A stretch of DNA of 64,000 nucleotides, taken from contig CM037472.1 in the NCBI GenBank assembly GCA_021014325.1, positions 8,060,001 through 8,124,000 on the forward strand. The letters are read 5' to 3'. Every line of letters starts with the position of its first letter. The stretch's first letter is position 1. The notes below the pieces were generated by a model, which saw only the letters and a list, made by a program, of their open reading frames with translations, had not been told where the DNA came from and searched no databases. This stretch comes from Plazaster borealis (Eukaryota; Echinodermata; Asteroidea; Forcipulatida; Labidiasteridae). Positions 1 to 12,225 of the stretch are shown here, in pieces. The translations under genes were made by a program, and so were the position numbers.

Positions 1-848
1 GGATAGGTGTTTGTTTTCAAAAGAGATGAAATAAGTCATGATGAAAAGGCCTGTAAACTAGGCAGTATCTGATTGGCGGCTACGGCTATGGCTACGGCTT
101 TGACTGTTGCGAAGGGGTGTTGCTAAGGACGTCCTATACTTCAACGCATGATAATGCAGCAATCCACCCATAGCCGGCCATGGCTGTAGCAGGTTGTGGG
201 TTGGGCCTTTGCTTGTTCACAAGACTGTAAAGTCATCACACAGATCCTATGGCCATTTTGAAGGTCACAAAAAACCTGTTTATTACACACAGGAAGGGAT
301 TTCGGTTCATCAACAAGTTTTTTCTTTATTCCTGAAGCTTGTTAGTGCGCACAAAGTTTTTTTATTAATTTATACTTCTTTTGAATACTTTCATCAAAAC
401 ATGCACGGCATGCATTGATAATGTGCTATCGTGTGAGTTTCAAAATGGCATCCAACAAACACACGTAAACCACTATCCAGTCAGTATAATAGAGATCAGT
501 GATTCATTCCCAGGATCAGGTAAAGAATGGAAGTTAACCCTGTATGTCTGCTGCTACAAAGGTCCCATTAAACTCAATGAACTCTTGACCTTCCCTATTC
601 AATGTCTTATTAAACAGTAAGCTTTGTAGCATCAAAAGGTGGGCTTTTTATTCATTTAATCCTTGGAAACATGCACTGAAATGTGGAGACTTTTGAATCT
701 GACAAATTAACAAAAATCAATGTGCCTTTTTACTATTAAAATCACTCACTCTTCACCATTCTTTGTTTGTTTTATTTTCTCTCTGTCTTAAAAGGTTGTA
801 CTGAAAATTAAAAAAAACCTTTGTTTTTATTTTATTTTATTTTTTTAG
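1..848 (+). other. presumed last intron of the EF-hand gene
   Basis: No convincing exon is seen here. The stretch ends in a T-rich polypyrimidine tract and AG at 847-848, the acceptor for the EF-hand exon. Short open frames at 194-620 have no recognisable domain and look like chance. Confidence 0.4.
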
Positions 849-933
849 GGAGATAGATAGGGATGGAGATGGGCGTGTCAGTTATAGAGATTTTGAATTC
901 ATGATGAAATTCAGGCTGGAAGATGGATTTTGA
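849..933 (+). CDS. terminal coding exon of an EF-hand calcium-binding protein (partial gene)
   Basis: This exon follows a strong T-rich acceptor and reads, after one base completing a split codon, through 27 sense codons to TGA at 931-933. It holds a complete EF-hand loop, DRDGDGRVSYRD, followed by FEFMM, the usual start of the exiting helix. Loop positions 1, 3 and 5 are Asp and position 6 is Gly, as in calcium-binding loops; position 12 is Asp instead of the commoner Glu, which could alter affinity or Mg/Ca selectivity. The tail after the helix is short (KFRLEDGF). This fits the last EF-hand of a calmodulin-, centrin- or troponin-C-like protein. The rest of the gene lies upstream of the window, so the subfamily cannot be named. 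The calcium-binding role is family knowledge. Confidence 0.8.
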
Positions 934-1460
934 GCAGCTCAACATGGAGAGAGTTAGGTATGTCGCATACAGAGACTTCAAATTAGGTTTGAAGTTTGCT
1001 GCAGTTTAATATATGACTGTGATCGGATGTAAAGATTGTGGCAATCAAAGTAAGCAATCATGATTTGGAGTTCTTCAAATACTATTTTCTTGACAGAGAC
1101 AGTATGTCAGGCATGAGGTATTGGGAGCTTCTAGATGGAAACTACTGGATTTTGTTTAGTCAATGATTACCCATCCTGTACTTTGGTGTTAACTGTAATG
1201 TGTTATATGAGGCAAGAGAAAGGGATCTGAGCATCTCATCGAGGATGAATGATGGGTCTGCCACCTTAGAAGACCTCTACCATAATACATGCCTGTATAA
1301 AGTTCTCTCCAAGAAAGCTCTTTCATGTATCCATTTTCTTTTTTTCCAAAAACTTAGCTCATTTCTGATGAAATTTTTTCTTGAGTACAGTTTTTGCACT
1401 TTACTGGTTACAAAGAATTTGTTTTCAACTGCCCTAAATAAAGGAACAAAAACATGAATA
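934..1460 (+). other. 3' untranslated region of the EF-hand gene
   Basis: Noncoding sequence after the TGA. A canonical AATAAA polyadenylation signal lies at 1437-1442, so cleavage is expected about 15-30 nt later. The exact end is inferred. Confidence 0.5.
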
Positions 1461-2935
1461 GCCGGCAAGCGCAGTTGTAAACGTTAACAGTTATCATTAC
1501 ATACTTTTCTTTTTTCGTTCTTTTGCAAAACTTTTGAACTAAATTTGAAGTATTCAAAATGCAAAGAACCTTGCACAGATATGACAAGTATGCTGATCTA
1601 TCAACTCTCCTTATACAAACAAACATCTTTAGACTTGGAATTTTGACTAGGGTCTGGACTTTATTTTCAATACACACCTATATGTACATATTTGACTAGT
1701 CATGTGGCACAAAATACACTGTCAGTTTTGGAGTATTTCAAACTAGAATATGTTCTTTTCTCGTGCAAAACATATATAGTTATGCTTATATTATAAAAAA
1801 CACAATCATTTCATTAGAAATATGCACATCACTAGGATTTCATGCAAAAATGTATGGTTACCACTCTGGCATATAAAATACCAATGGGAAACAACCGTTT
1901 TTATCTACACTTACAGAGTATAAGTATAACCATAAAATGTAATTAAGGCCTTTGACGCAGCTGGGAATTTTGAAACGAAGCAATATTTTTTTAAAGAAAA
2001 TAAATTTACTAAACTTGTTCATGCTTCAACATGTATTGAAAAATCATGCACAGTTGACTAGACTTAAAACATTTGCAATATTATTGTTTAAATAAATTAC
2101 AATAAAGTTTACAAAGCGAAGAACCAAAGCAACCTCCTCCCAAGAAGCCAATTTTTAGTTCATCGACCAAATAAAATGTAACTCAAGTTTGGGAAGAAGG
2201 TAGTACAACAAGGTCACCTTTTAACTCATTTTGGGGTCAAGTAAATTTTTCATTTCTCACTCTTATTGTCTTGCAATTACACTGGCAAGTCTCTGGCTTA
2301 TTTGATCATTAATGGGCACATTGGGTTGCAACTTACATTACATTAATGTGTGAAGGAAACAAAATGTCAAACAGGTCCCAATGTTTGAATGTGCACAAGA
2401 CTTGCGCTATGTTTAAGGTCATCTCACACCATTGGCTTTGTGCAAACTTATTAGGTAGGAACTTTAAAGACAAAAACACTTGTTGCAGTTACAAATAATT
2501 TAAGCAAAGTTTTATCTCTATAAAATATACTGTGCTGAACTCACGATTAAATGATTGAATAAATGTTTACAAAAGCTTACTTATCGATACGTACATTAAT
2601 GACAGTCATCCAACCAAACACAGAGAGATAGAACTCAATCTATATCTCACTTAGAGATACAAGATTTATTTGAAACAAAACACTTTAGAGGAAACTTTTC
2701 AAAGTCATTACCTATGGACTCTTTGCCTATTGAGTTACAAACTCAAAGAGTGCCCTCTCTGAGATCAAAGGGAAGGCTTATGGAGCTTGCCTCATTTACT
2801 TAGCAAGTTTCTATTGTTTGACTTCAGCTATGACTGTCTGCAAGGAGGCTTCTGGTATTAAATACCTTTCCTTTCTATCTACAATTGAGGACTCAACTTT
2901 GTACAGTTTACACAAACTGTGCTGTTTGTTCTATC
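1461..2935. other. intergenic, no gene seen
   Basis: AT-rich sequence with stops in all frames. I see no exon, tRNA or structured repeat. Confidence 0.4.
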
Positions 2936-3187
2936 TTAACTCTCCTACTTTCTGACCATTCCACTTGGTTTTGAATGATAGACAAACAATGCTAGCCTGT
3001 AAATGTAATATCATGTGGTGAATGCATCTACACAGTCCTACTGTCTGACCATTCAATATCATCCTCATGGTTTTGAATGATAGATATACTATGCCTGCCT
3101 GCATTATGATATCATGTGGTGAATGAATTTAAACACAGTTGTATGCACAGTTGCTCCACCATACACAACCAGATGGAGGGTTTTAAA
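2936..3187 (+). repeat. dispersed repeat family A, copy 1
   Basis: Two related sub-units (about 2936-3020 and 3035-3130) share the run CTGACCATTC, then TTTTGAATGATAGA, then ATATCATGTGGTGAATG. The same ordered motifs occur reversed at 22540-22755 and forward at 56206-56393. The left edge is TTAACTCTCCTAC, matching the inverted GTAGGAGGGTTAA edge of copy 3. This suggests a MITE-like DNA element with short terminal inverted repeats. Confidence 0.6.
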
Positions 3188-3490
3188 GTAACACGATGGA
3201 AGACATTCAATATACTGTAAGTGATGTACTCTGTACACCCACTAGTCTACTTTAGAAATTAAGAACTTAACTTGTAACCCCAAAGTTAAATTTGACCCAC
3301 ATTTGTTTTCTCACTTATTTTAGTATCATACACTTGGATTGTGGGATGGTACAGCACACCCTGTGAATGGACCGTAGCTTCAGCAACAGTCACTCGCTAT
3401 GATAAACAGCTTACCTCTACCGGTTGAAGTGGGCAGCAAGGCTTTTCTGTGTATTGAGGTGACTATAGCTTCGTTTTGTGTCTGTAAGTG

Positions 3491-3937
3491 CCTTGGGCCA
3501 ATTTCATTATCATAAAGCTGTTTACTAAGTACATTTTGTGCTTAATACTATAGCATAATATGTGTGTATTTCATAAACGATCAAGACAATTTTACGGTGA
3601 ATGAAGGTATTCACAATGAATTTTAAAGTTGGCTGTGTCGTCAAGATCAAAGCAGGCCTGTGGCTGTAGATGTTTATGAACTCTCACCTAGTTACAGCAT
3701 GCGTGCGCTCTCGATATGATACGGAGGGAGTGCGCATGTGCAGTAACTGGGTGAGAGTTCATAATTCCATGTACAGACACAGGCCTGCTTTGTCCCTTCA
3801 ATTGTTAAGACAATTTGTTACTCTGATTAGAAGGACCAATGGCAAGCTAGTGTGCCTTTGGTAAGCAGTGGTTATGAGTTAGAAAGTCTTCTCCATAAGC
3901 AGATAATGTCTGCTTACAGGTATTATGAAATTTGCCA
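3491..3937. repeat. possible family B MITE with a nested foldback
   Basis: The left edge reads TTGGGCCAATTTCAT and the right edge, reversed, reads GCAAATTTCATAATACC. These resemble the family B termini at 11455-11630 and 14335-14508. The middle is occupied by the independent foldback at 3648-3792, so this may be one element inserted in another. Edges are approximate. Confidence 0.35.
3648..3792. repeat. 145-bp foldback element
   Basis: The arms pair from CAAAGCAGGCCTG (3648-3660) with CAGGCCTGCTTTG (3780-3792) inward through ATGAACTCTCACC and its complement at about 3750-3765, to a short loop near 3718. The arms are imperfect but pair along almost their full length, as expected of a MITE. 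The open frame 3670-3864 is a by-product. Confidence 0.75.
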
Positions 3938-5069
3938 TGGTTCACAAGTAACTGTAGCGGGATTACTTTAGCATCTGCTTATTTTATAAACCAGCAAGAA
4001 GAGTTACAAATTTGTATGAGTGTCCATAACGTTTAGTATTGGAAACTCATATGATAAGTTATGCAGGGTAACCCACAGAGGCTGTCCATACATTTTCACT
4101 GTGCAAAGAGAAATCTACTTGTTGGAAGGAGAGATGAAACATTTGCACAACAGGGAATTTATAAAAAAGCACCTACTCGAGAGTAGTAAAGGGGTTTTGA
4201 AACTACATGTACGTGGAAAATAATGAATTCTTGGAACTTTATTAAGCAGATTGAAGGCCCAGATTTGAGGCCTGAATCCAATGAGCTTGCCTACTGTTGA
4301 TGGACAGGACCAGCTATGTAAACCAATGTCCCAATCTTTATTTGAATTACGGTCTATTCTCTCTATTTATGTTTGTACTGCTAGTGCTTGTGGTATTTGT
4401 TATGTACACATCATAATGTATTGTGAATATATCTCTGTCTAGAATTGCGGGCCAAGATACAGCATTCTCTATTTCTATTCATTGTATATTTTATTATTAA
4501 TTGGGGGGGGGATACAAAATTAAATTTTACATATTTTGAAATTCTTTTAGTTTTGTTTTGCTGCTCTGAAAAAGTAATTGAAGGTTTTTTTACTCTTGTG
4601 TTTGTTGCTATCAACTCAAGTATACTCTCTGGCTATATGGGGTTGTCAAAAGTTGTCAACTTATTTTAGGTTGTACAAAGAGTTTGTCTATTCCGTCTCC
4701 TAAAGTAGGATGCACATGAATATGTTCACATTAACCTCCCCGTATGCATGCTAGATTTATCAGTATTCTTTTCATCTATGTGCTTCCTTCTTTCATTCTA
4801 CTGTAGAAATATCAACATTTTATACCGTCCTCTGATCTACCTGCAGTTCTAAGATTGGATGTCATTTGTACATCTGTAGAGCTTGTAGAAAAAATACACA
4901 CCAAACACAAGCCTCTCTATGTGGTACTGTTCAACTTTGACCCCACTAGTAGGTAACACACACTGTTTTTAGTGATGTAAACCATGTTTAGAACCCTGAT
5001 GCATATACACAGCTGTGGAGACTTTAGACATATTTTAGATTGGATCACTAAGATTATAAGCTCCATCAT
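3938..5069. other. intergenic, no gene seen
   Basis: No exon, RNA gene or clear repeat is recognisable. There is a G run at 4504-4511. Confidence 0.35.
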
Positions 5070-5194
5070 ATTGACCCCTTGCACAATGCGCCTATTCTTT
5101 CCCTCATTTTGGAAGTCAAAATGTGCTCAAAGGAATCACCCTCCAAAATGATGGAAATAGTAGACTCACGGTTTGGGGAGGTCAAGGGGTCAAT
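5070..5194. repeat. 125-bp foldback with ATTGACCCCTTG ends
   Basis: The left end, ATTGACCCCTT (5070-5080), is inverted at AAGGGGTCAAT (5184-5194). A second paired block is CATTTTGGA against TCCAAAATG near the centre. The small size and inverted ends suggest a MITE or its remnant. Confidence 0.55.
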
Positions 5195-5974
5195 CTTGTC
5201 ATGATTACATGGGATGTCTGCTTCAACGGACTGTACAGTACCTTATGATGATTACCAATTGTTTTGATACAAACAACTACTGATCACCGAATTTTTTGAA
5301 CACTCAAGCGTGAATCACACATTCTTATGCAGAAGCATGCATGTGTTCAGAGGTAAATTGTACAAATTATGTTATCAGCAGAAAGATTCCTTGTGAGACC
5401 ATAAAAAGTAATACAAAATTTCTTACTTATTAAATTTCCTTTCATATAATACCAAATTCAATGAGATCAGCCAGGTTCTTAATCTTACTTTCCTAAGTGT
5501 GATCTGAAAACTCAATAAACTGTTTTTGTACACAAGCATATGCCGCGTCATAGGTAGAAATAGCATTTCGGATAATTCCATCCCATTCAGAAAGGAATGC
5601 AGAATAACAACCTGTGTTTTTTCTACCACCATTGGAAAGATCAGATCTTTCTGTTTCTAATCAATCACTGTAAGCTTGGCTATGAAGGCTGTGGACAAAA
5701 ATACAGCTTTATGAAGAAAAGGACTTGTACTTGGGCTTGAATGCTTCTTTGTGATCTCGTACAACTACAGTCACCTATGGGAAGGGAAGGATGAAGTATT
5801 TCTGTATATTGTATGTGTGCTGGCTGTGATTCTACCCACAGAGAACATGTACATATACAAAGGGAACCAGTCCATGGTAATGGTTGCTTTGCTCCGTAAC
5901 CTCACATGGGACATCAGCTGAGAGGAAAGTACTCTGATTTGACAAACCCAAGTTGCACCTTTTCCATACAGGAT
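5195..5974. other. spacer downstream of the small membrane-protein gene
   Basis: Nothing recognisable. Its right part would be 3' flank of the minus-strand gene. Confidence 0.35.
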
Positions 5975-5980
5975 TTTATT
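5975..5980 (-). terminator. polyadenylation signal of the small membrane-protein gene
   Basis: AATAAA on the minus strand, 125 nt beyond the stop codon at 6105. It is the first canonical signal downstream. Confidence 0.45.
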
Positions 5981-6104
5981 CCAGTAGTAAATCCATCAAA
6001 AAGTATCTGTCTTTAAAGATCACAAATCTCATTACTCTAGTTAGAAAAGGTCGGATGGAGAAGGGGGGGGAGTGAAAAATTACATTGTACAGTATATGTT
6101 CCAC

Positions 6105-6275
6105 TCATTCTGTCTTTGTTGCAGTGGATGTGCTAGTCTCTTTTGCAGCCTGTTGTGCAGCTTTCCGTGTAGCAAAGTGTAAGATGGCTTTATCAAAGCA
6201 CATGGCGATGATGGTTGTGGAGAAGACTAATGAGGCAATCATGATCATAGTCAGCGCTGAGAGCTTAGACATTCC
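6105..6275 (-). CDS. small two-pass membrane protein, exon 2
   Basis: This exon joins in phase 0 to 7287-7358. Its acceptor on the minus strand is TTGACTTTACAG just above 6275, and it runs 56 codons to TGA. It supplies residues 25-80. A hydrophobic stretch at about residues 32-50, LTMIMIASLVFSTTIIAMC, is a clear membrane span. It is followed by KAILHFATRKAAQQAAKE, a basic amphipathic segment, and a Ser/Thr-rich tail. I do not recognise the family. The short length, two spans and basic or polar C-terminus resemble small integral membrane proteins of the secretory pathway or mitochondria, but no function can be assigned. The predicted intron between the exons is 1011 bp and holds a tandem repeat. 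Confidence 0.7.
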   Translation of the reverse strand, partial: GMSKLSALTMIMIASLVFSTTIIAMCFDKAILHFATRKAAQQAAKETSTSTATKTE

Positions 6276-6627
6276 CTGTAAAGTCAATTGGATGTAAACA
6301 TTAGATTTGGGGTGACAGAAATAATATTATTACACAAGTACACACCAAACATACTTTTATTATCAGACTGAAATATTACTCTGGAGGGAACTTTCAGATT
6401 TAAAGTAATAAAAAAAATTTTCATAAAAATTACCACTCCTACTTGTCTGAGTTAACCACCAAAAGTCATTAAAATATAGCAACTTTTGATGTTTAATTCT
6501 TTTGGATGGAGGACTACATGTACACTGCCACACTGATCATGCGTAGCATAGGACCAGACAAAGTACCCTAACCCTACCGTTCCCATCCCTTCAAAAGCCA
6601 ACTGCATGTTTTGATTGATTCTGTTAG

Positions 6628-7110
6628 ATTGAGGACTACACTAGTAAACTGTGTATGCTTTACATGGAATAAGGCATACCACCATGATCAGAGTGTACAG
6701 TTTGGGTGTTGAGTTACTGTATGGTGTCGGACTGAGGACTGCAGTAGTTGATTATGCTTTACATGGGATCAGGCATACCACCATAATCAGAGTCCAACAG
6801 ATGTTGAGTTACTGTATGGTGTTGGACTGAGGACTGCACTAGTTGATTATGCTTTACATGGGATCAGGCATACCACAAATCAGAGTTCAACAGTTTGGGT
6901 GTTGAGTTACTGTATGGTGTTGGACTGAGGACTGCAGTAGTTGATTATGCTTAACATGGGATCAGGCATACCACCATAATCAGAGTCCAACAGTTTGGGT
7001 GTTGAGTTACTGTATGGTGTAGGACTGAGGACTGCTGTAGTTGATTATGCTTTACATGGGATCAGGCATACCACCATAATCAGAGTCCAACAGTCTGGGT
7101 GTTGAGTTAA
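6628..7110 (+). repeat. tandem repeat, about 100-bp unit, about 4.8 copies
   Basis: The motif GTTGAGTTACTGTATGG recurs at 6708, 6803, 6901 and 7001, with a diverged start at 7101, so the period is 95-100 bp. Each unit also carries GGACTGAGGACTGC and GGGATCAGGCATACCAC. The array fills nearly half of the intron of the small membrane-protein gene. Copies are highly similar, so the array expanded recently. Confidence 0.92.
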
Positions 7111-7286
7111 CATAAGATGTCAGATTTTGTTTAGAGTAAGAAAGGATTGTAGTACACAGACATGTAAATCACCCGAGGTTAGGGATAGTGGAGGTCCTCC
7201 ACGGAGATCCAAGAATCAAGGATTTGAGAAAGATACAAGTAAATAACCCTAGGTTTAAGCCTTAAGAATACCATGTCTGTACATAC

Positions 7287-7358
7287 CGTTGCAGCTACAG
7301 TGAATAAGATAATAATAGTTGCTAGCAGGACTTTAGTGGATATTCTGGAATCAGCCAT
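7287..7358 (-). CDS. small two-pass membrane protein, exon 1
   Basis: The ATG at 7356-7358 sits in a good context (CAGCCATGG) and the exon encodes 24 residues before a GTATGT donor at 7286-7281. After MADSRISTK comes a hydrophobic run, VLLATIIILFTVAA, the first membrane span. There is no cleavable signal peptide by eye: the charged N-terminus is short but the second span follows after only about 8 residues, so a hairpin with a tight turn is likely. Joined to exon 2 the protein is 80 residues. The exact phase-0 junction and the strong splice signals support a real gene. Family unknown. Confidence 0.68.
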
Positions 7359-9777
7359 GGCTGTTGAAGGGATGCTCTAGATAATGAACAATATCCACCG
7401 CTGTTGTAACCAATCTTCAGTCATTTAGAGCCTGGGGACAAAACAAACAGACCATGATGTTTCAACAACCTCTTCATACCTTCTTGAAGATATTGACTCC
7501 GTTTCATATAATTTGTGTTTTGTTTGCTTTGTTTGCTTTAAATTGTTTCATTTATTTGTGTGTTTTTTTCTTAAATTTATGCAATTTTTCTTGTTGTTTT
7601 CTTTTTACATGCATTTGTATACCAAATGTTAAAAACTGAAACTTCTGATGCCGCTTTTTGCATAAAGTTCCAACACTCATGAAGGTTCTTTTCAGTTACT
7701 ATCAGGAACTCTATCTGTATTTCAGAATTCAACAATGAAGTGTTTTTTTGAGTGAGACTGAAACAGAGTATGAATGTTTAGATTTTAAAAAATGAAACAA
7801 AAGCCATGTGGTTGATGTTAACTATTGAACAACCATGTATTGCTTTGTGATCATAATGTGAAGTTCATTGTTGGTTTCTGTTTGTTTGGTAATTCATGTA
7901 TAATAACTTTAATGTTATTGGTTGACATGGATTCCATGTCATCTCAAAGCAACCTAAGGTATATGCAGTGTTCAACTTGCCAACAAAATCCATCCAGGCT
8001 CAATACCAAGCATCTGAAAATAGTGGATGTTGAGATGACACCTCTTTTACATTACATAAAGGTTAGGCAGATTAGTTTAGTTTTGTTCAATCAGTTTCTG
8101 TTGCAGGGGGAAATAATCATCATGAAAATTCTACATTTAAGTGCATAAACTATGTGTGAGAATAGTGCCCTCTTGTGGTAATTTTAATGACAGTTAATGA
8201 TGTCACTGTGATGTCATTTGATTTATAGCAAGTTACATCAACCTTGGTTAATAAGGCAGAGTAATGGATAGATGTATAGACCCTACATACATGTATTCAA
8301 GCCCCAGTACTAAATAATTTTGGGGCACATTGTAACGGGGAAAACCCCTAAATAGGCCTGCACAGCGAGAACCAAAATCAATGATGCCCCAATATCATTT
8401 TTCTTTCATAAACGAATGTGTCAATGTTGTTTGGGGTGCTTTTATCAAAAACAAACATCACCTCAACCTCCCCATCATGTGGTTTGGGTTGATCAAATAA
8501 CTAAACTACAGATGTTTGGAAGAGTGTAAACAAAAACTGCTATTTCAATAATTTTCCCAACACACTCAAGCCCCCTGGCTAGTGTATCCTCAAAGGAAGG
8601 GAGTGGATGCAGGTGGTCTTTGACTATGAGGCAGCTTTGCCAACATCAATTGATTTGATCATAAAGAACAGATGTGATGACCACTGATGGCTTTGTGTAT
8701 TGGTAACCATGGTAACAAGAGATATCATGTAGCAGTTGGCCTTACTGTGAATGCTCAAGGCATCATTGGCCTGTAACAAACCATTCAAAAACCCTTATAT
8801 CAGGCACAAGGTGATTTTCCATTAACTGCCATTCAACTAAAAGTACAGTCAGATTTCTTTTTCAAAGGTTAACAGCTGGTGATTTTGATATTACTAAGTA
8901 ATTGTTCCTTATTAAAGGGCACCTCTATGAGGACAATTTTTAATTTATACTGGAATACTTCAGAGGCACCAAGGCGATGACCATGGTAGCAGAAAAATCC
9001 ATGCAACTTTACATTTACCAGTAGGTGTATTTAGGGAATTACACAGAACTTCATGACTAGAAGAATTCTTCACTAATACACGGCCATCTTAAAAATTCAG
9101 CGCTAACCCAGTTAGCAGAGAATGTTGACTGTAAATGCAGATTTCCACGGTAAGCAGAGCCATAAAATTGCTCCCTTATGTTTCTTGTTATAAGCAGTTA
9201 AATGGCAGTCTAACTTTGCAAAGCAAACTACATGTCATTGGCTCTTTTGACAAATTTGGGAGCGCCTGGTAAATGGAGCTTATTGATGAAAAAGTGCTTT
9301 CAAAAGTCATTGTTTCAAAAACCCAACAAAAACGTTGGAATAAAAATATTAATTTGTGGATTTTGGTTCTATTTTGTCAGATTTAAAAGCATTTTACATT
9401 TAAGGCCCTTTCGGTTTTTCGGATATGAAATTGCAATTAGTCTCAATTTTACCTCTTCCTTAACTTTGATTCATCTGATTTTGGTCAAAATTTGTGGTAA
9501 CTTTCTGTCACTCTTTCAGGCAATTAAAGTTTGATAGTATTCTGATTTTGTGTATGTTTTTTTCATGTTAAGATTTAGTGCTATTTAATTGCATGTAATT
9601 TAACACTTGGCCAGATACCCCACAACTTATTCAACTGAACAAGTCCTGCAGTCTAGTATTTTTCCAAACACATACTTTTAAAGCTTTATTAGCTACATGT
9701 ACTGTATACTTAAGCTTTTCACTTGTAAACGTCATCTTAAAATTATGAAAAAAGTGGAAATAATTTAGGTCTTGTGA
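7359..9777. other. 5' flank of the membrane-protein gene and gene-poor spacer
   Basis: 7359-7450 would be the 5' untranslated region and proximal promoter of the minus-strand gene; no TATA box is evident. Beyond that I see AT-rich DNA with no supported exon. The frames 7825-8148 and 9232-9534 show no domain. Confidence 0.35.
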
Positions 9778-9820
9778 GTCTCATAGCTCAGCAGTTTCAG
9801 AAACTGCTGAGCTATGAGAC
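9778..9820. repeat. perfect 21-bp palindrome with a 1-nt centre
   Basis: The 21 bases 9778-9798 (starting GTCTCATAGCTCAGC) are exactly inverted at 9800-9820 around a single A at 9799. As RNA or cruciform DNA this is an uninterrupted hairpin. Its right end abuts the MITE at 9820-9972. Confidence 0.95.
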
Positions 9821-9972
9821 TGGGCTCGATTTCACAAAGAGTTAAGATTGATCGTAACTGCAAATCCATCGCAGTTGCTTAGCAAAGAGTGATGTCACAA
9901 TACAAATCACTATGGTAATTACTGCTAACTCATCTTAAGATGAATCTTAGTGCTTTGTGAAATCAACCCCAG
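9820..9972. repeat. 153-bp MITE-like element, family B variant
   Basis: The left terminus, CTGGGCTCGATTTCACAAAG, is inverted at the right end as CTGGGGTTGATTTCACAAAG read from 9972. Inner sequence also pairs partly (TTAAGAT blocks). Confidence 0.75.
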
Positions 9973-11454
9973 TAGTATATGGACATTTTCTTGTAATTGT
10001 TTTCTTGTCCCTTAGTGACATACCCTGGCTATAATGGGTGGCACGTCATTCATACTTAAAGTATTTTTCAACCTGGGAGTTCTCATAATAAGGTATCATA
10101 ATGCTGCACTTTCATTTATTGAAATAGTTGCCAATGTGTCAAGAAAACAATGTTTTCTTATGTTCTCTTAAATTCAAAGTACATGATTAGTAATTATCGA
10201 GAGTTCCATCGCTCATTTACCAATTGGTAAAATGAGTTCTGTGTAAAATAAAATTCCACAGATTATCAAAATGCGGAGTTGATATTTCATGACTGGAGTC
10301 AATAAAAAAAACCCAATATTTTTGAAATCTTGCTTGAACCAGTTTGAAAAATTTCAAAATTTGCGACACCATTTTTCTGCCAGGATGTACAACTAATGGA
10401 GGTTCAATATGGGCATGCGATCAATATGCAAATTAGGTGTCCGATGTTTACTGAGCACTGTGTGTATATTGTGAGGGTTGAGATAGAGAAAATGGAGTCT
10501 TCACAAATCACTGTTGTTTATTTTGGTTGCTGCAATTGTATTAAGCCAGATATAATGCGCAACACAATCCCTAATAAAAATAAACTAGAAGGTCAACATC
10601 TGAAATTAAAAACACAAGAGACCCTCTAAAATTCTATGCCCAATCTATAGTGTAACTTTTTCTTCTCAGGTTTTATTTCAGTCTTTATGAACAGATCTCA
10701 GAAGAATTGCACAAAATTTCAATCATGTGTCTCCAAGTTGTCAAATTTGCAAAGGTTTTGCTCACTGATGATGCATTTGTACATGATATTTTAAAATTGA
10801 AGTAATATAACTGCAGTAGGCCCTTTAAGAGCATGATATTGTGAGGAGATATATGAATGCAATCTGATATGCCATGTATAAACTAAACGGAATCCAAGCT
10901 CAAATATGGATGTGCTCTGTGCTCCAGACGTGGGCTGAATACAATATGCGTAAAGTGGAATCCTGTACAAACCATAATACTTGCCAACAGATTTTATGGA
11001 CATCATTGATTGAAATGTTTTTTCAGGCAAAACCAAGGTCGTATTCATCAATTAAAATATTGACTAATCTGATATAAATGTTATTACATACTGTGTGCAC
11101 ATAACAATAATGACAGCAGTGCTTGAATGTCAAGACAATCTCCGCTAGACCACAGTTCTTGTGGCACAGAAGTGTCACTGGACCAACAATATTTGGTACA
11201 AAATATTATTAATATTTTATTTTTTTGCTGAACTTTTAGGAGGATATTTGAACATTTAAGAGCTGAAGTATTCATTGGTAAATCTTCAAAAGTTTGAGGT
11301 TGGAAAAATATAAGACTGCAGGCCATGCTCTGTTGTGGTGCTACTGGCCCAGTGCTTAAATTGCTGGACTCTTGGCAACTGGACAGTGGGTATTTCGATC
11401 CCAGCATGTTCATTTTGTGTTTCATTTTAAAGGGCCTTTTTTTTACGGCTAACC
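9973..11454. other. intergenic, no gene seen
   Basis: No supported exon. The overlapping frames at 10396-11425 have no recognisable domain. A diverged tRNA-like B box may lie near 11390. Confidence 0.3.
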
Positions 11455-11630
11455 AGGGCCCAATTTCATAAAGTTTAGCAGAAAATTATGCTCAGCAAAT
11501 TTCTTTGCTAAATAAGAAATGAGTGGGGTACCAGTCACAGCAATGACAACTGTATGGTATTTTGGCTGGTAACCTATTTTTCTTAAGCAAGAGTTTTCTG
11601 TGCTCACATGCTTTATGGAATTGGGTCCTA
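11455..11630. repeat. family B MITE
   Basis: The ends AGGGCCCAATTTCATAAAG (left) and AGGACCCAATTCCATAAAG (right, reversed) form terminal inverted repeats. Inside are paired GCAAA/TTTGC-type blocks. The same termini occur at 14335-14508. Confidence 0.75.
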
Positions 11631-12217
11631 GTCTTCAGTCTCAAAACAACTGAATGCAGTAACACACTAACAGATTGATTGTTGCATTCCTAATATGCAA
11701 AAATTATATGCAAAATACATTGCGTATGTGAGTTGATCTTGAGCATGACGTAGATACATCTGGGCAGCTGGGGATAAAAATAATCAGATCTAGTTACTCT
11801 TCTCATAATGTCTGCATTCCATTATAATTTATTATAGATACGGTATGAATGCCTGTCTGTTTAGTGGAAGCCATGTATGTAGACAACAGGAAATTTTACA
11901 AAACTTTTGTCCAATCTTTCAGAGAGGATATGACTTTTTGATGTCACTCCTTACCCAATTTATGTAAAAATTTATACAGGGACATGCTACTGGTGGGCAG
12001 GTTTTAGACCAGGTCAGTGTCGGATACCAATTTACCTGACATCCTCATCACAATAATCTTGGTTGCACCATTTTGGGTGTCAATGTTCCTGTGTGTTATA
12101 CAATGTACCAGTAGTACACATTTTAGGCCAAATAGCATTTACTTGATCCACAGTTTGTCTGCGCAATCTGACTCCCAACATGGCGAGCTTGGCAGACAGT
12201 AGCCACGTCTGACATAT
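11631..12217. other. intergenic, no gene seen
   Basis: Unremarkable AT-rich sequence up to the target duplication of the hAT-like element. Confidence 0.35.
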
Positions 12218-12225
12218 ATTTTCAG

